A stretch of DNA of 64,000 bases from Flavobacterium dankookense (GCF_004362665.1 NZ_SNXR01000019.1:62001-126000); one strand, 5' to 3'. Positions 1 to 8,905 are shown, counted from the first letter of the stretch. Numbers and translations: made by a program. The notes: generated by a model not told the origin, from the sequence alone.

Positions 1-177
1 TAATCCTACTTTTTTGATGATGGTGTTAAGTTTTCTTTTCTCGTCGTCGGTCATTTCTTGCTTGGTTTCTACTTCGCCCATGTCAATTTTTACGGTACTA
101 ATTTCTAACTCTTCTAGAGCTTCTTTAACAAAGACTTTACAGCTTTCGCAAGCCATGTTTTTAATATAAATTTTCAT
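1..177 (-). CDS. AraC-type regulator with HMA-like N-terminal domain (partial, N-terminus only)
   Basis: Only the first 59 codons are present; the gene runs off the left edge. The protein begins MKIYIKNMACESCKVFVKEA. This resembles a heavy-metal-associated ferredoxin-like fold with a CxxC pair, followed by a segment rich in Glu and Lys (KIDMGEVETKQEMTDDEK). From family knowledge, Bacteroidota have a common AraC-family regulator that starts with exactly this kind of N-terminus (IKNMVC..CK..V, then GEVE) ahead of an HTH_18 domain, so that is the preferred reading. A free-standing copper chaperone is the alternative, but the sequence past residue 45 looks like the regulator family. The HTH part is outside the window and is inferred. 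Confidence 0.6.
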   Translation of the reverse strand, partial: MKIYIKNMACESCKVFVKEALEELEISTVKIDMGEVETKQEMTDDEKRKLNTIIKKVGL

Positions 178-458
178 AAATGATGTTTTAATGTATTGGA
201 ATAGGGTATAGTTGCTCAACAATTGAGCAATGATTTTTTTGATTGATTGACTTTGGGTATTACTTCTCTTGGGAGTTTTTTGAGAAAAGCTTGGGTTGGG
301 TATATCGTCTTTTGGGTATAAACAACTGATTTTAGTTTTTTGGCTAGAGTTGTTTTATTGCTGACGTACTCAAATATAGTGAAAACTAACCAGTAAAGTG
401 GTGTTTATGTCGAAAAGATGGTTTTGAGTTGGCTAGAAAGTAGTTATCAAGTATAAAA
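178..458. other. Intergenic region without a gene
   Basis: About 280 bases between the start of the AraC-type regulator and the terminator of the fibre gene. I see no open frame with coding character on either strand. It holds the leader of the regulator gene and the palindrome at 212-230. The rest is T-rich sequence with no recognised structure. Confidence 0.5.
212..230. other. Palindrome TTGCTCAA-CAA-TTGAGCAA
   Basis: Perfect 8-bp inverted repeat with a 3-nt spacer, 35-53 bases upstream of the AraC-type start codon and followed on the + strand by seven T. It could be an operator or leader hairpin of the regulator gene, or a rho-independent terminator for + strand transcription. No + strand gene precedes it, so a regulatory role is slightly more likely. 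The function is inferred. Confidence 0.35.
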
Positions 459-493
459 AAACTCCTCAAAAAGGGTTTTTCTTTGAGGAGTTT
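459..493 (-). terminator. Rho-independent terminator of the fibre gene
   Basis: Inverted repeat AAACTCCTCAAA (459-470) and TTTGAGGAGTTT (482-493) with an A/T-rich loop. Read on the minus strand it ends in a T-tract (455-461). It begins 17 bases after the stop codon of the S74 fibre gene. Confidence 0.8.
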
Positions 494-510
494 TTTATGA
501 GATTGTATTA

Positions 511-3045
511 TTATCGACTTAATTTTTCTTCTATTTTTTTCAATCGTTCTTCTAAGTTTTCATTTTGGGTTTTTAGTTTGTTGTTTTCTTCTTTTAGTTC
601 TTGAATGGCTTTTACCATTGGTGCTATTAGATCGTTATAGCGAACGCTGAGCATTCCTTGATCGTCTTTAGTAATAATTCCGTTGTTGGTTGCGCCAGCT
701 TCATTTAAAGTTTTGTCCAATTCTTGAGCAATGAAACCGTATTCTGTTTTTTGGGTTTCGTCGTTTTTTCGAGTGTAAAAAACAGGGTTTAGTTTGTTGA
801 TAAAATCCAATCCTAAATTTGATGGTTTGATATTGTCTTTCCATCTACTATCGGATGTTACAGACCACGCCACTTGAACTCCGGCATAAGCAATATTTAC
901 ATTTCCCATTCGGATTTGATTGTTGTTAGCTGCAACGGGTACTGTTGCACCTGTACCAATACCAATATTGTTTCCGCCAGTGGTTACGTTTGATAGTGCA
1001 TTCCAACCGACTGCTACATTTTGATCGGCAGCAGTTAAAGAAGATAAAGCATCTACCCCAATAGCAACGTTGTATAGTCCAACAGAAGGTTGTAAAGCTC
1101 CAATTCCAAAAGCAAGATTGGTTTGACCTAAATAACCGATATTAGTACCGTTTCTTCTAAAACTAACGTCGACATTATTAGTCGAACCAATAAAATGAGT
1201 TCCAGCGGTGATGCTGTTTCCTGTTAATGACCATACAGCCGATCCTAAGACAGTGCTTGGATTTTGCCAAGAAAGATTTCCAGAGCCATCGGTTTGCATG
1301 ATTTGACCGTTGGTTCCGCGAGCCATCGGGAAAACGTAGTCGTCAATACCTAAATTGACGTTTGAGCCAATGGCTACTTTACCATTAAAATAACCAGCAT
1401 AATTATTTCCTGATTTTAATACTTGAGCAAAAACACCAAAATGTTGTCCTCCAGCTGTAGGACTGATATTTGAAAAAACTCCATATTTTGCTCCATTACC
1501 ACTACCGTTAAGTATATTACTAGTACCACAATGAACACCATTACCTGAGTTTGTTATTACAGTTGAAACTCCACTTGCTCTAAAACTTGTATTTCCATCT
1601 ATATAATTATCATTTCCAGTAACAAGAGCATCTCCATTGGCTGTCAAGTTATTTTTTAAACCAATAATAACACTGGTTGAGGAAGCATTTATTAAATTTT
1701 CTACACCATAAATATTATCTGGTGTACTTATGTTTGTAGATAATTGATTTCGCATACCAATTTTTCCTCCTGTTTTTCTACCGCCAATGATATTCTGTAC
1801 GCCAAAACTTCCTCCAGAGCCACCATCAGGTGAATTTATTTCAGTAAAAACTCCAGTTGCTTCAAGAGTACTGTTATTAGTCATTCTATTCTCAATACCG
1901 TGTGTTGTTCCTGTTGAACCTAGCGGATTTGTAATTTGATTGTAGACGCCTAAAGTTAAATCGCTTCCTGTATGCGTCAGAGTGTTGCTTAAACCATATA
2001 AAAAACTATTACCAGATGCTTGAAAGTTGTTTTCAAAACCAATTTTAGAACCTAAAATTCCAGAAGCAGCAGTATTTCTAACACCAATTTTAAGTCCGTT
2101 TCCAGTTCCTAAAAATGAGTTTCTAATACCATAAGCTTGGTTGTTATTATTTATAGTCATGTTATTATCAAGGTTGGAACTAGTTCCTGCACCAGAGTTT
2201 TTAATCAAATTATTAGTTATTCCAATGTTTTCGTCGATGGTTTGAACATTGAGTTTACTGGTTGGTATTTCTGTTCCTATACCAACATAGCCGCCATTTT
2301 CGGGTACAATTACAGCATAATTATTAGATGCTTGAGTAGCTCTAAAATAAGCAGCTACATTTGTGGCTGTATTTATACCATTAGCATGAAATTCAGCATT
2401 ACGATAAATTTCATTTGTTCCTCCATTTGTTGACGTTGTACTTACAACAAAAGTAGGAGACACATAACTACCACCAAATATTGAACCTGACGAGTTTGTC
2501 TTTTTAATCCAACCTGTTATATAGGGTGAATTATCTTCAATTTCAAATTTTGCATTTGGATTATTTACACCAATGCCTATATTTCCAAAAGCAGTCATCT
2601 TGAGTAACGGTCTATTATCTGTTCCAAAAAGAAGATCTTCGTAGTCTGAAGTACCAATAAAATTCTCTGTTGCTGAAAAATTGCTTCCAAATAAAGTGGT
2701 CGGATTTGTTCCAGCATTACCTGTTAATGACCAATTATTTACTGTATTTCCAGAAATAGCTGTCCATTGTGAACCATTCCAATAGTAAAATCCCGCTACT
2801 ACATTATTAGGTACTGTTCCAGCCGCAGCGATATTATAAACTAATGTTGAGGTTTCTAATGGACCAGCATTGGGGTTGACTACTGTTGTTGCATCTAGTG
2901 TAGAAGTTAGTTGAACACGAGGAATTAACATTCCGTTATTGGTAGATTCTACATCTAAAGCGGCTTTTGGTGTTGTGGTACCTATACCAACTTGAGCTAA
3001 AGATAGAAAGGGAAATACAAGAAGTAGCGTTAGAATTTTTTTCAT
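511..3045 (-). CDS. Secreted tail-fibre-like protein with C-terminal S74 (intramolecular chaperone) domain
   Basis: 844 residues. A signal peptide (MKKILTLLLVFPFLSLAQ) is followed by the motif VGIGTTTPKAALDV that is frequent in Bacteroidota surface proteins. Residues of roughly 270-540 hold a degenerate repeat built around G-[VLFI]-x-N with runs of Ser/Gly/Asn, suggesting a beta-solenoid or fibre shaft. Two WSLTGN segments (near 103 and 605) introduce similar blocks. The C-terminal ~110 residues match the Peptidase_S74 chaperone of phage and bacterial fibres: SDSRWKDNIKP with the expected Ser, then YGFIAQEL, then a coiled coil. S74 domains trimerise fibres and usually cleave themselves off. 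An adhesive or surface structural role is inferred; a phage origin is possible but no phage genes adjoin. The 52-residue gene upstream is probably cotranscribed. Confidence 0.8.
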   Translation of the reverse strand: MKKILTLLLVFPFLSLAQVGIGTTTPKAALDVESTNNGMLIPRVQLTSTLDATTVVNPNAGPLETSTLVYNIAAAGTVPNNVVAGFYYWNGSQWTAISGNTVNNWSLTGNAGTNPTTLFGSNFSATENFIGTSDYEDLLFGTDNRPLLKMTAFGNIGIGVNNPNAKFEIEDNSPYITGWIKKTNSSGSIFGGSYVSPTFVVSTTSTNGGTNEIYRNAEFHANGINTATNVAAYFRATQASNNYAVIVPENGGYVGIGTEIPTSKLNVQTIDENIGITNNLIKNSGAGTSSNLDNNMTINNNNQAYGIRNSFLGTGNGLKIGVRNTAASGILGSKIGFENNFQASGNSFLYGLSNTLTHTGSDLTLGVYNQITNPLGSTGTTHGIENRMTNNSTLEATGVFTEINSPDGGSGGSFGVQNIIGGRKTGGKIGMRNQLSTNISTPDNIYGVENLINASSTSVIIGLKNNLTANGDALVTGNDNYIDGNTSFRASGVSTVITNSGNGVHCGTSNILNGSGNGAKYGVFSNISPTAGGQHFGVFAQVLKSGNNYAGYFNGKVAIGSNVNLGIDDYVFPMARGTNGQIMQTDGSGNLSWQNPSTVLGSAVWSLTGNSITAGTHFIGSTNNVDVSFRRNGTNIGYLGQTNLAFGIGALQPSVGLYNVAIGVDALSSLTAADQNVAVGWNALSNVTTGGNNIGIGTGATVPVAANNNQIRMGNVNIAYAGVQVAWSVTSDSRWKDNIKPSNLGLDFINKLNPVFYTRKNDETQKTEYGFIAQELDKTLNEAGATNNGIITKDDQGMLSVRYNDLIAPMVKAIQELKEENNKLKTQNENLEERLKKIEEKLSR

Positions 3046-3047
3046 GT

Positions 3048-3206
3048 TTATTTCTTTTTAAAAGTAGTTTTAACGATTAGTTTATTTTTGTTAATGACTC
3101 TCAATTCGTAGTCGCCTTTTTCAAGATGATTTACATTGATGTATATTTTCTTGTCAAGAAACTGATTGATATTTGCTTCATATTTTGCGTTTTCTTTCTT
3201 TGACAT
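3048..3206 (-). CDS. Small hypothetical protein (52 aa) upstream of the fibre gene
   Basis: An open frame starting MSKKENAKYEANINQF and ending KLIVKTTFKKK. It stops 2 bases before the start codon of the fibre gene, so the two are likely translationally coupled. The sequence is Lys-rich without a signal peptide or membrane segment. The C-terminal part (KGDYELRVINKNKLI) reads like the strand pattern of secretion/sorting tails, but this is only a resemblance. The placement between the terminator at 3253-3280 and the fibre gene supports an operon of two. I do not recognise a family. Confidence 0.5.
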   Translation of the reverse strand: MSKKENAKYEANINQFLDKKIYINVNHLEKGDYELRVINKNKLIVKTTFKKK

Positions 3207-3252
3207 GTAACCTTTGTTTTTCGTTAATGTAAAACTAGGATAAGCACAAAAA

Positions 3253-3280
3253 AATCCCTGTGACTATTGTAACAGGGATT
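3253..3280 (-). terminator. Rho-independent terminator of the hybrid sensor kinase gene
   Basis: A 9-bp perfect stem AATCCCTGT (3253-3261) / ACAGGGATT (3272-3280) with a 10-nt loop. On the minus strand it is followed by a T-run (3248-3254 read as A on +). It lies about 60 bases after the stop of the kinase gene and separates it from the downstream small gene. Confidence 0.8.
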
Positions 3281-3288
3281 ATGATATA

Positions 3289-3305
3289 TGTAACATGGTG
3301 TTACA
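3289..3305. promoter_or_regulatory. Palindrome TGTAACA-TGG-TGTTACA downstream of the kinase gene
   Basis: Perfect 7-bp inverted repeat with a 3-bp spacer. The same half-site pair recurs at 6301-6322 on the other side of the kinase gene. It sits upstream of the small gene and fibre gene, so it could be an operator for them. There is no T-tract to make it a terminator. The role is inferred. Confidence 0.35.
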
Positions 3306-3337
3306 AGTCAATAAAATAAAGGGTTAAGCGAGAAGTT

Positions 3338-6235
3338 TTAGTTTCTCTCTATGTATTCTGTTGGGGTACAATGATACATTTCTTTGAAACATTTTGAAAA
3401 ATAAGACACATCATTAAACCCAACCGAGTAAGCAATTTCAGAAATAGTACCGTTGCCTTGTTTAAGTAATTCGGTGCTAACTTTTAATCGTTCGTTTCTT
3501 AAAAACTCCGTTGCAGAAACTCCCAATAGTGATTTTAGTTTTCGGTGCAATTGCATTCTACTCATGCCAATTTCTGTAGCAAAATCTTCAGATGAAAACT
3601 CGGAGTTCGACAATTGTTTTTCGAGAACTGTTTGTAGTTTTTCAATAAATTTTTCATCTACCGAATTGATAACAATATCCACAGGTCGTAAAACCAATTC
3701 TTGGCTATATCGTTTGTGAAGTTTTTTGCGTTCTTCTATTAGTTGTACTACTGTTGCTTTTACAATGTCGTTATTAAATGGTTTGGTTAAGAAAGCATCG
3801 GCGGTGCTTTTTAATCCTTCAAGATGTGCTTCGTCTGAAGTTTTTGCGGTGAGTAAAATGACTGGAATAAAGGATGTTAGTTCGTTGTTTTTAATTTTTT
3901 TGGTAAATTCAAATCCATCCATTTTGGGCATCATTACATCACTGATAATGCAATCTGGAATTTCTTTTTGGGCTAATTTCAAAGCAATTTCGCCATCAGC
4001 CGCTTCCAGAATTTTATAGTTGTTTTTAAAAATGTCTTTCAGCACAGAACGAATTTCAGTATTGTCATCAACCAATAATAGTATTGGAAGTTCGCTATCG
4101 TTATCAATAGAATTGGGAACGATTTGTTCGTCAGGTTTAGATGAAATTACGATTGCATTTTCATTTGAAATGGATAATGGTAATTGTACAATAAACGATA
4201 ATTTACCGTTTTCTAAAGTTGTTTCAATTGTTCCTTTATATAAGTCAATCAATTCTTTCACTAGTGCCAAACCAATTCCAACACCTTGATTGGTTTCATT
4301 TTTTTGATAAAATCGCTCAAAAAGTTTTGGTAAATCTTCTTTTTTGACATCACTTCCAGTGTTTGAAATGATAAACTTAAAATTAGTTTCCGTTTCTGAT
4401 GAAGTAAAAGTAATTGTTTCATTTTTATTTGAATATTTGAAGGCATTCGAAACTAAATTGGTTATGATTTTTTCAACTACATCTTTGTCAAATAAATGAT
4501 TTGTGGTGTTTTTTTGGATATTTGAAATAAAATGAATTCCTTTTTCTTTGGCTTCAAATTCAAAAGGTTCTATGATAGAATTTAAAAATGAACCAACGTT
4601 TCCGTCTTTTAAAATAAGCTTCAAGTTACCACTGTCAATTTTGGATAGTTCAAGAAGTTGATCAACTAATTCTAACATTCTTGAAGAATTGGTATCGATT
4701 AACTGCAATTTGTTTTTTTGATTTTCATCTGATAGTTCACTTTGTAAACTTTGAACCGGACTTTTAATCAATGTCAACGGAGTTCTAAATTCGTGTGAGA
4801 TATTGGCAAAAAAGCGTGATTTTAATTCGTTTAATTCTTTGAGTTTTTGTGCTGTTTTGATTTTATTTCGATAACTGTAGAACAAACTTCCACCAATTAA
4901 AACGAATAATCCGAGTAATCCAATGTAGATGTATTTTTGTTTTTGTGCTAATTCGTTTTGGGTTGAAAGCAGTTTGATTTGTTGTTCTTTTTTCTCGGTT
5001 TGGTATATAATGTCTTGCTCGTTAAGGTTCGCTAAGTTTGTTTTCTGGTTATATTTTTCTTGATAAAAGTCTTTTTCACTGATAGCTTTAATAGCGCTTT
5101 CATAGTTTTTAGTTTTTTTATAATAATTGATGTCTGTATTGTAAACATCCAAAAAATCTAAAGTAACTTCTTGTTTTGATAATAGTTTTTTAGCTAAATC
5201 AATGTCTTTTTTTGCGGCTGAAAAATTATTTTTCTTAAGATTAATTTTTGCATTATTGTTTAAAGAGTTTACTAAATAAATTGTGTCATTTTTTTTAGTG
5301 AATTGTTTAATAGCCATTTCAGTAAAAAGACTTGCGTTCTTTAAGTCGTTGATTTCTTGATAGTTTTGCCCTAAAAGAAGTGCGATGTCATATTTGAAAG
5401 AAACAGTGACGGCAGTATCTTTAGGGTTCAATATATTAGTTAGATAACTCAGTGATTTTTTATAATTTTTTCGCTTTAGTTCTATTTCACCTAGTCGAAA
5501 ATTTGAGTTTACATAATTAACAATGTTTTTATTTTTTTTAATTAATTGGTCAGCTTGTTTTAGGTAATAATCGGCTTTTTTGTAATTTTTTAAATCAGTG
5601 TAAAATAATGCTATTTCTTGAAGATCATTGATTTTTATACTTATATCATCAGGTTCTTTGAAAACAAAATATTTTTGGGCTAATAAAAAGTTTTTAAGAG
5701 CTAAATTGTTGTATCCCATTTTTTTGTACAACTTTCCATAGAGATAATAAATACTATTGTAATAATCGGTGTAGTTTATTTTTTTTGTTAACTCGAAATA
5801 TTTTTTTAGTTCCAAATCCGCTTCATTCATCTTATTTTTATTTATATAATGATTGATGAAATGCATCATAGCGATGGAGTAAAAGTTATAATCTTTAATG
5901 CGATAGGATCTTTCAGTACTTTTTTTAAAGAGATTTATAGTCTCATCTTCTTCATTTTTAGTTATATTGTTATGTTTTGCTTGTAAAAAATCGGCCATTG
6001 CTTCACATTTTTCACATGAATTATTTTGATTTTGTTTGTAAAGTATATTTATCTTTTTTTGAGCTTCCTCTAAATCGGTAACATATAAAATTTGAACTAG
6101 TTCTCTATAATTATCAACTTTAATCTGAGTGTCTTTTGTTGTAGAAATAATTTTATTTAAAGAATCAATTTCTTTTTCATATTGTCCAAAAGAAATCAAT
6201 GTGAAAAATAAAAGTAGAAAGAATATCTTTTTCAT
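3338..6235 (-). CDS. Hybrid two-component system protein: TPR sensor, histidine kinase, receiver and AraC HTH
   Basis: 965 residues. A signal peptide (to FG near residue 18) leads into a TPR-like helical sensor region (~20-410), a coiled segment and one membrane span near 436-455 (YIYIGLLGLFVLIGGSLFY). Then come HisKA with the phospho-accepting His in NISHEFRTPLTLI, HATPase_c (NAFKYSNKNE, GVGIGLALVKE), a receiver domain (LLLVDDNTEIR, phospho-Asp in IISDVMMPKMDG, LLTAKT) and a C-terminal AraC-type HTH (SEIAYSVGFNDVSYFSKCFKE). All signalling steps from sensing to DNA binding are therefore in one chain. This architecture is typical of Bacteroidota, but the sensor here is TPR-type rather than the beta-propeller of polysaccharide-locus regulators. 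The target genes are unknown; the fibre operon next door is a candidate. Confidence 0.9.
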   Translation of the reverse strand: MKKIFFLLLFFTLISFGQYEKEIDSLNKIISTTKDTQIKVDNYRELVQILYVTDLEEAQKKINILYKQNQNNSCEKCEAMADFLQAKHNNITKNEEDETINLFKKSTERSYRIKDYNFYSIAMMHFINHYINKNKMNEADLELKKYFELTKKINYTDYYNSIYYLYGKLYKKMGYNNLALKNFLLAQKYFVFKEPDDISIKINDLQEIALFYTDLKNYKKADYYLKQADQLIKKNKNIVNYVNSNFRLGEIELKRKNYKKSLSYLTNILNPKDTAVTVSFKYDIALLLGQNYQEINDLKNASLFTEMAIKQFTKKNDTIYLVNSLNNNAKINLKKNNFSAAKKDIDLAKKLLSKQEVTLDFLDVYNTDINYYKKTKNYESAIKAISEKDFYQEKYNQKTNLANLNEQDIIYQTEKKEQQIKLLSTQNELAQKQKYIYIGLLGLFVLIGGSLFYSYRNKIKTAQKLKELNELKSRFFANISHEFRTPLTLIKSPVQSLQSELSDENQKNKLQLIDTNSSRMLELVDQLLELSKIDSGNLKLILKDGNVGSFLNSIIEPFEFEAKEKGIHFISNIQKNTTNHLFDKDVVEKIITNLVSNAFKYSNKNETITFTSSETETNFKFIISNTGSDVKKEDLPKLFERFYQKNETNQGVGIGLALVKELIDLYKGTIETTLENGKLSFIVQLPLSISNENAIVISSKPDEQIVPNSIDNDSELPILLLVDDNTEIRSVLKDIFKNNYKILEAADGEIALKLAQKEIPDCIISDVMMPKMDGFEFTKKIKNNELTSFIPVILLTAKTSDEAHLEGLKSTADAFLTKPFNNDIVKATVVQLIEERKKLHKRYSQELVLRPVDIVINSVDEKFIEKLQTVLEKQLSNSEFSSEDFATEIGMSRMQLHRKLKSLLGVSATEFLRNERLKVSTELLKQGNGTISEIAYSVGFNDVSYFSKCFKEMYHCTPTEYIERN

Positions 6236-6300
6236 AAAAAAAGTTTTGTTAAGTAAATCTATACAATTTTACCTAATAAAACTTAATGTAAATAGTAAAT

Positions 6301-6322
6301 ATGTAACATTTTGATGTTACAT
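6301..6322. promoter_or_regulatory. Palindrome ATGTAACAT-TTTG-ATGTTACAT upstream of the kinase gene
   Basis: Perfect 9-bp inverted repeat with a 4-bp spacer in the 96-bp gap between the uvrB stop and the start of the hybrid kinase. It has the same core half-site as 3289-3305. It could be a weak uvrB terminator, although no T-run follows on the minus strand, or an operator for the kinase gene. Confidence 0.4.
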
Positions 6323-6331
6323 TGTCTTTTA

Positions 6332-8320
6332 TTAAATCCTGTCTTGTAGCGCTTTAATCTCATCACGGAATTTTGCTGCTTGCATGAAGTCTAAATCTTT
6401 GGCTGCATTTTCCATCGCTTTTCTGGCATCGCGAATTTTCTTTTCGATTTCGGGTTTTGATAAGTATTCGCTTTCGGGTTCGGCGGCTTTTAAAACTTGG
6501 TTTTCATAATATTGCGTTGAAACTGAATTTCCAGCTAAAGCACTTCCCAAACTTTTATTTAATGCTTTTGGTTCCAATCCGTGTTTGGTATTGTAATTGA
6601 TTTGTTTTTCACGACGGTAATTGGTTTCGTCAATTGTTTTTTGCATAGAAGCTGTGATTTTATCACCATACATAATAGCTTTTCCGTTTACGTTTCTAGC
6701 GGCACGACCAACAGTTTGCGTCAATGAACGATGACTTCGTAAAAAACCTTCTTTGTCAGCATCAAGAATGGCAACCAATGAAACTTCGGGTAAATCCAAA
6801 CCTTCACGAAGTAAGTTCACACCAATCAAAACATCAAACAAACCTTTACGCAAATCTTGCATGATTTCTACACGTTCTAGAGTATCAACATCAGAGTGAA
6901 TATAACGGCAACGAATGGAAACTTTCGTCAAATATTTGGTCAGTTCTTCTGCCATTCTTTTGGTTAAAGTAGTGACCAAAACACGTTCGTCCACTTCACA
7001 ACGTTGTTGAATTTCTTCAATTAAATCGTCAATTTGGTTCAAACTCGGTCGAACTTCTATAATTGGATCCAGCAATCCTGTTGGACGAATGACTTGCTCA
7101 ACATAAATTCCTTCTGATTTTTGCAATTCATAATCGGCAGGTGTAGCCGAAACATAAATGACTTGATTTTGCATACTTTCGAATTCTTCAAATTTCAACG
7201 GACGATTGTCCATCGCTGCAGGAAGTCGGAAACCATATTCCACCAAATTCTCTTTTCGACTTCTATCGCCGCCATACATGGCATGAACTTGGGAAATGGT
7301 AACGTGACTTTCATCCACTACCATCAAGAAATCATCTGGAAAATAATCGAGTAAACAGAAAGGTCGTGTTCCCGGCAAACGTCGGTCTAGGTAACGAGAA
7401 TAATTCTCAATTCCTGAGCAATAACCAAGTTCGCGTATCATTTCTAAATCGAAATTGGTGCGTTCTTCCAATCGTTTTGCTTCTAAATGTTTCCCGATTT
7501 CCTTAAAATAATCGACTTGTTTTACCAAATCTTGTTGAATGTCCCAAATGGCAGCTTGCAATACATCGGGTGAAGTCACAAACATATTCGCCGGATAAAT
7601 AGTCAGTTTTTCGTATTTTTCTAAAACTTTCGAACTTCTTGCATCAAAGGCTTCAATATCTTCAATTTCATCACCAAAAAAGTGAATTCGGAACGGTTCA
7701 TCGCCATAACTTGGAAATATATCAACGGTATCGCCCTTAATTCTGAATGTTCCTGGAGTGAATTCGACTTCGGTTCGTGAATATAAACTTTGAACCAATC
7801 GATGTAATAATTTGGTTCTAGAAATTACTTGATTTTTCTCAACTGAAACTACATTTTTCTGAAATTCAACCGGATTTCCAATACCATAAAGACAAGAAAC
7901 AGAGGAAATTACAATGATGTCACGACGACCGGAAAGTAGGGCAGAAGTTGTGCTTAAACGCAGTTTTTCTAGTTCTTCATTGATGGATAAATCTTTCTCA
8001 ATATACGTTCCAGTTACCGGAATAAACGCTTCTGGTTGATAATAATCATAGTAAGAAACGAAATATTGCACCGAATTATTTGGAAAAAATTGCTTGAATT
8101 CGGAGTATAATTGAGCAGCTAATGTTTTGTTGTGTGCCAAAACTAGCGTTGGTTTTTCTACATTCTGAATTACATTGGCAACGGTAAATGTCTTTCCTGA
8201 ACCAGTAACTCCTAATAAAGTTTGGTATTTTTCGCCATTGATAATTCCGTTTGAAAGTTTTTCAATGGCTTGTGGCTGATCGCCTGTGGGTTTATAATCG
8301 GATGCGACTTGGAATTTCAT
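6332..8320 (-). CDS. uvrB: Excinuclease ABC subunit B
   Basis: UvrB verifies damage handed over by UvrA and recruits UvrC in nucleotide excision repair. The chosen start gives 662 residues beginning MKFQVASDYKPTGDQPQAIE, the normal family N-terminus. A further upstream in-frame ATG at 8344 would add eight residues without family support. Visible motifs are Walker A GVTGSGKTFT, the beta-hairpin region YYDYYQPEAFIP, the DEAD-type VDESHV, SATPADYE, helicase motif VI QTVGRAARN, and the C-terminal UVR motif (KIRDARKAMENAAKDLDFMQ). All are intact. It reads as a stand-alone gene, not far from a toxin-antitoxin pair that lies upstream on the same strand. Confidence 0.97.
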   Translation of the reverse strand: MKFQVASDYKPTGDQPQAIEKLSNGIINGEKYQTLLGVTGSGKTFTVANVIQNVEKPTLVLAHNKTLAAQLYSEFKQFFPNNSVQYFVSYYDYYQPEAFIPVTGTYIEKDLSINEELEKLRLSTTSALLSGRRDIIVISSVSCLYGIGNPVEFQKNVVSVEKNQVISRTKLLHRLVQSLYSRTEVEFTPGTFRIKGDTVDIFPSYGDEPFRIHFFGDEIEDIEAFDARSSKVLEKYEKLTIYPANMFVTSPDVLQAAIWDIQQDLVKQVDYFKEIGKHLEAKRLEERTNFDLEMIRELGYCSGIENYSRYLDRRLPGTRPFCLLDYFPDDFLMVVDESHVTISQVHAMYGGDRSRKENLVEYGFRLPAAMDNRPLKFEEFESMQNQVIYVSATPADYELQKSEGIYVEQVIRPTGLLDPIIEVRPSLNQIDDLIEEIQQRCEVDERVLVTTLTKRMAEELTKYLTKVSIRCRYIHSDVDTLERVEIMQDLRKGLFDVLIGVNLLREGLDLPEVSLVAILDADKEGFLRSHRSLTQTVGRAARNVNGKAIMYGDKITASMQKTIDETNYRREKQINYNTKHGLEPKALNKSLGSALAGNSVSTQYYENQVLKAAEPESEYLSKPEIEKKIRDARKAMENAAKDLDFMQAAKFRDEIKALQDRI

Positions 8321-8340
8321 GTATTGATTTTGACTAAATA

Positions 8341-8359
8341 TCAACTTAAATAAAGTTGA
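8341..8359. other. Inverted repeat TCAACTT-N5-AAGTTGA between toxin gene and uvrB
   Basis: Perfect 7-bp arms. It lies directly after the toxin stop codon and 20 bases before the preferred uvrB start. There is no T-tract, so a terminator is weak; an operator for uvrB or a hairpin in the toxin mRNA tail is also possible. I do not recognise a known SOS box. Confidence 0.3.
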
Positions 8360-8665
8360 TTATCGATAAAATTTCGGATTTCTACTAGTGTGTCTTACTC
8401 TAAGAATATAGATTTTGTCAAAATCTATTTTATATGAAATTCGATAATTAAATTTTTCAAAAGCACGATAATTTTCATCAATTGGAATTCGCATTTCATC
8501 TATTTCATAAATTTCACAATTTCTTTTAAGAATTTCTACAGAAGTTGCTAATGTGTCAATTACTTTGTCTGCGATTTCAAAGTTCTTTGTTTCCTCCAAT
8601 AAATAAAAATAAATATCTTCTAATTGATTTTGAGAAGTTTGTGTCCAAATTATCTCTTTTTCCAT
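8360..8665 (-). CDS. RelE/ParE-family toxin
   Basis: 101 residues. The start EIIWTQTSQNQLEDIYFYLLEET has the W-(S/T)-x-x-A/S-x-x-x-L-x-x-I/Y pattern of ParE/RelE toxins. A central AFEKFNYRISYKID strand pair and the terminal ILRVRHTSRNPKFYR are also typical of the RelE/ParE superfamily. Such toxins inhibit gyrase (ParE) or cleave ribosome-bound mRNA (RelE); the sequence alone does not decide which. The start codon overlaps the upstream antitoxin gene by 16 bases, a normal arrangement for toxin-antitoxin operons. It has no signal peptide and acts in the cytoplasm. Confidence 0.8.
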   Translation of the reverse strand: MEKEIIWTQTSQNQLEDIYFYLLEETKNFEIADKVIDTLATSVEILKRNCEIYEIDEMRIPIDENYRAFEKFNYRISYKIDFDKIYILRVRHTSRNPKFYR

Positions 8666-8868
8666 TGAGCTATTTTTTCTAAAAATTGGTTATGTGTTGC
8701 TACATTTTCATGTGCAATATCATCTTCAGATTTTTTTAAATCTAAATTATAATCCTCAACACTTTCAGATTTACTATCCAAAATTGTGTTTATAGCAGCC
8801 AAAAATGCTTCGTCGTTAATTTCTGATATCTTAGAAATTACCAAGTTTTTTAGTTCAATTGTACTCAT
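8650..8868 (-). CDS. Antitoxin of the RelE/ParE pair
   Basis: 72 residues beginning MSTIELKNLVISKISEINDEAF and ending FLEKIAQWKKR. It is an acidic, helical small protein and the first gene of a two-gene operon with the toxin. The N-terminal part matches the short helical antitoxins often found in front of ParE-like toxins in Bacteroidota (ELK..VI..I....D...L..I). No clear ribbon-helix-helix DNA-binding motif is visible, so whether it represses its own promoter is open. The pairing with the toxin is the main evidence. Confidence 0.7.
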   Translation of the reverse strand: MSTIELKNLVISKISEINDEAFLAAINTILDSKSESVEDYNLDLKKSEDDIAHENVATHNQFLEKIAQWKKR

Positions 8869-8905
8869 GATGAATATAGTTTATACAAATTTAATAAAAA
8901 AAGCA

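Noticed and set aside
2137..2433. 98-residue ORF on the + strand inside the fibre gene
   Set aside because: It is antisense to a long gene with strong domain matches and has no matching start signals.
511..3045. Prophage
   Set aside because: S74 domains occur in phage fibres, but there are no other phage structural, lysis or integrase genes in the neighbourhood, and the protein has a bacterial signal peptide.
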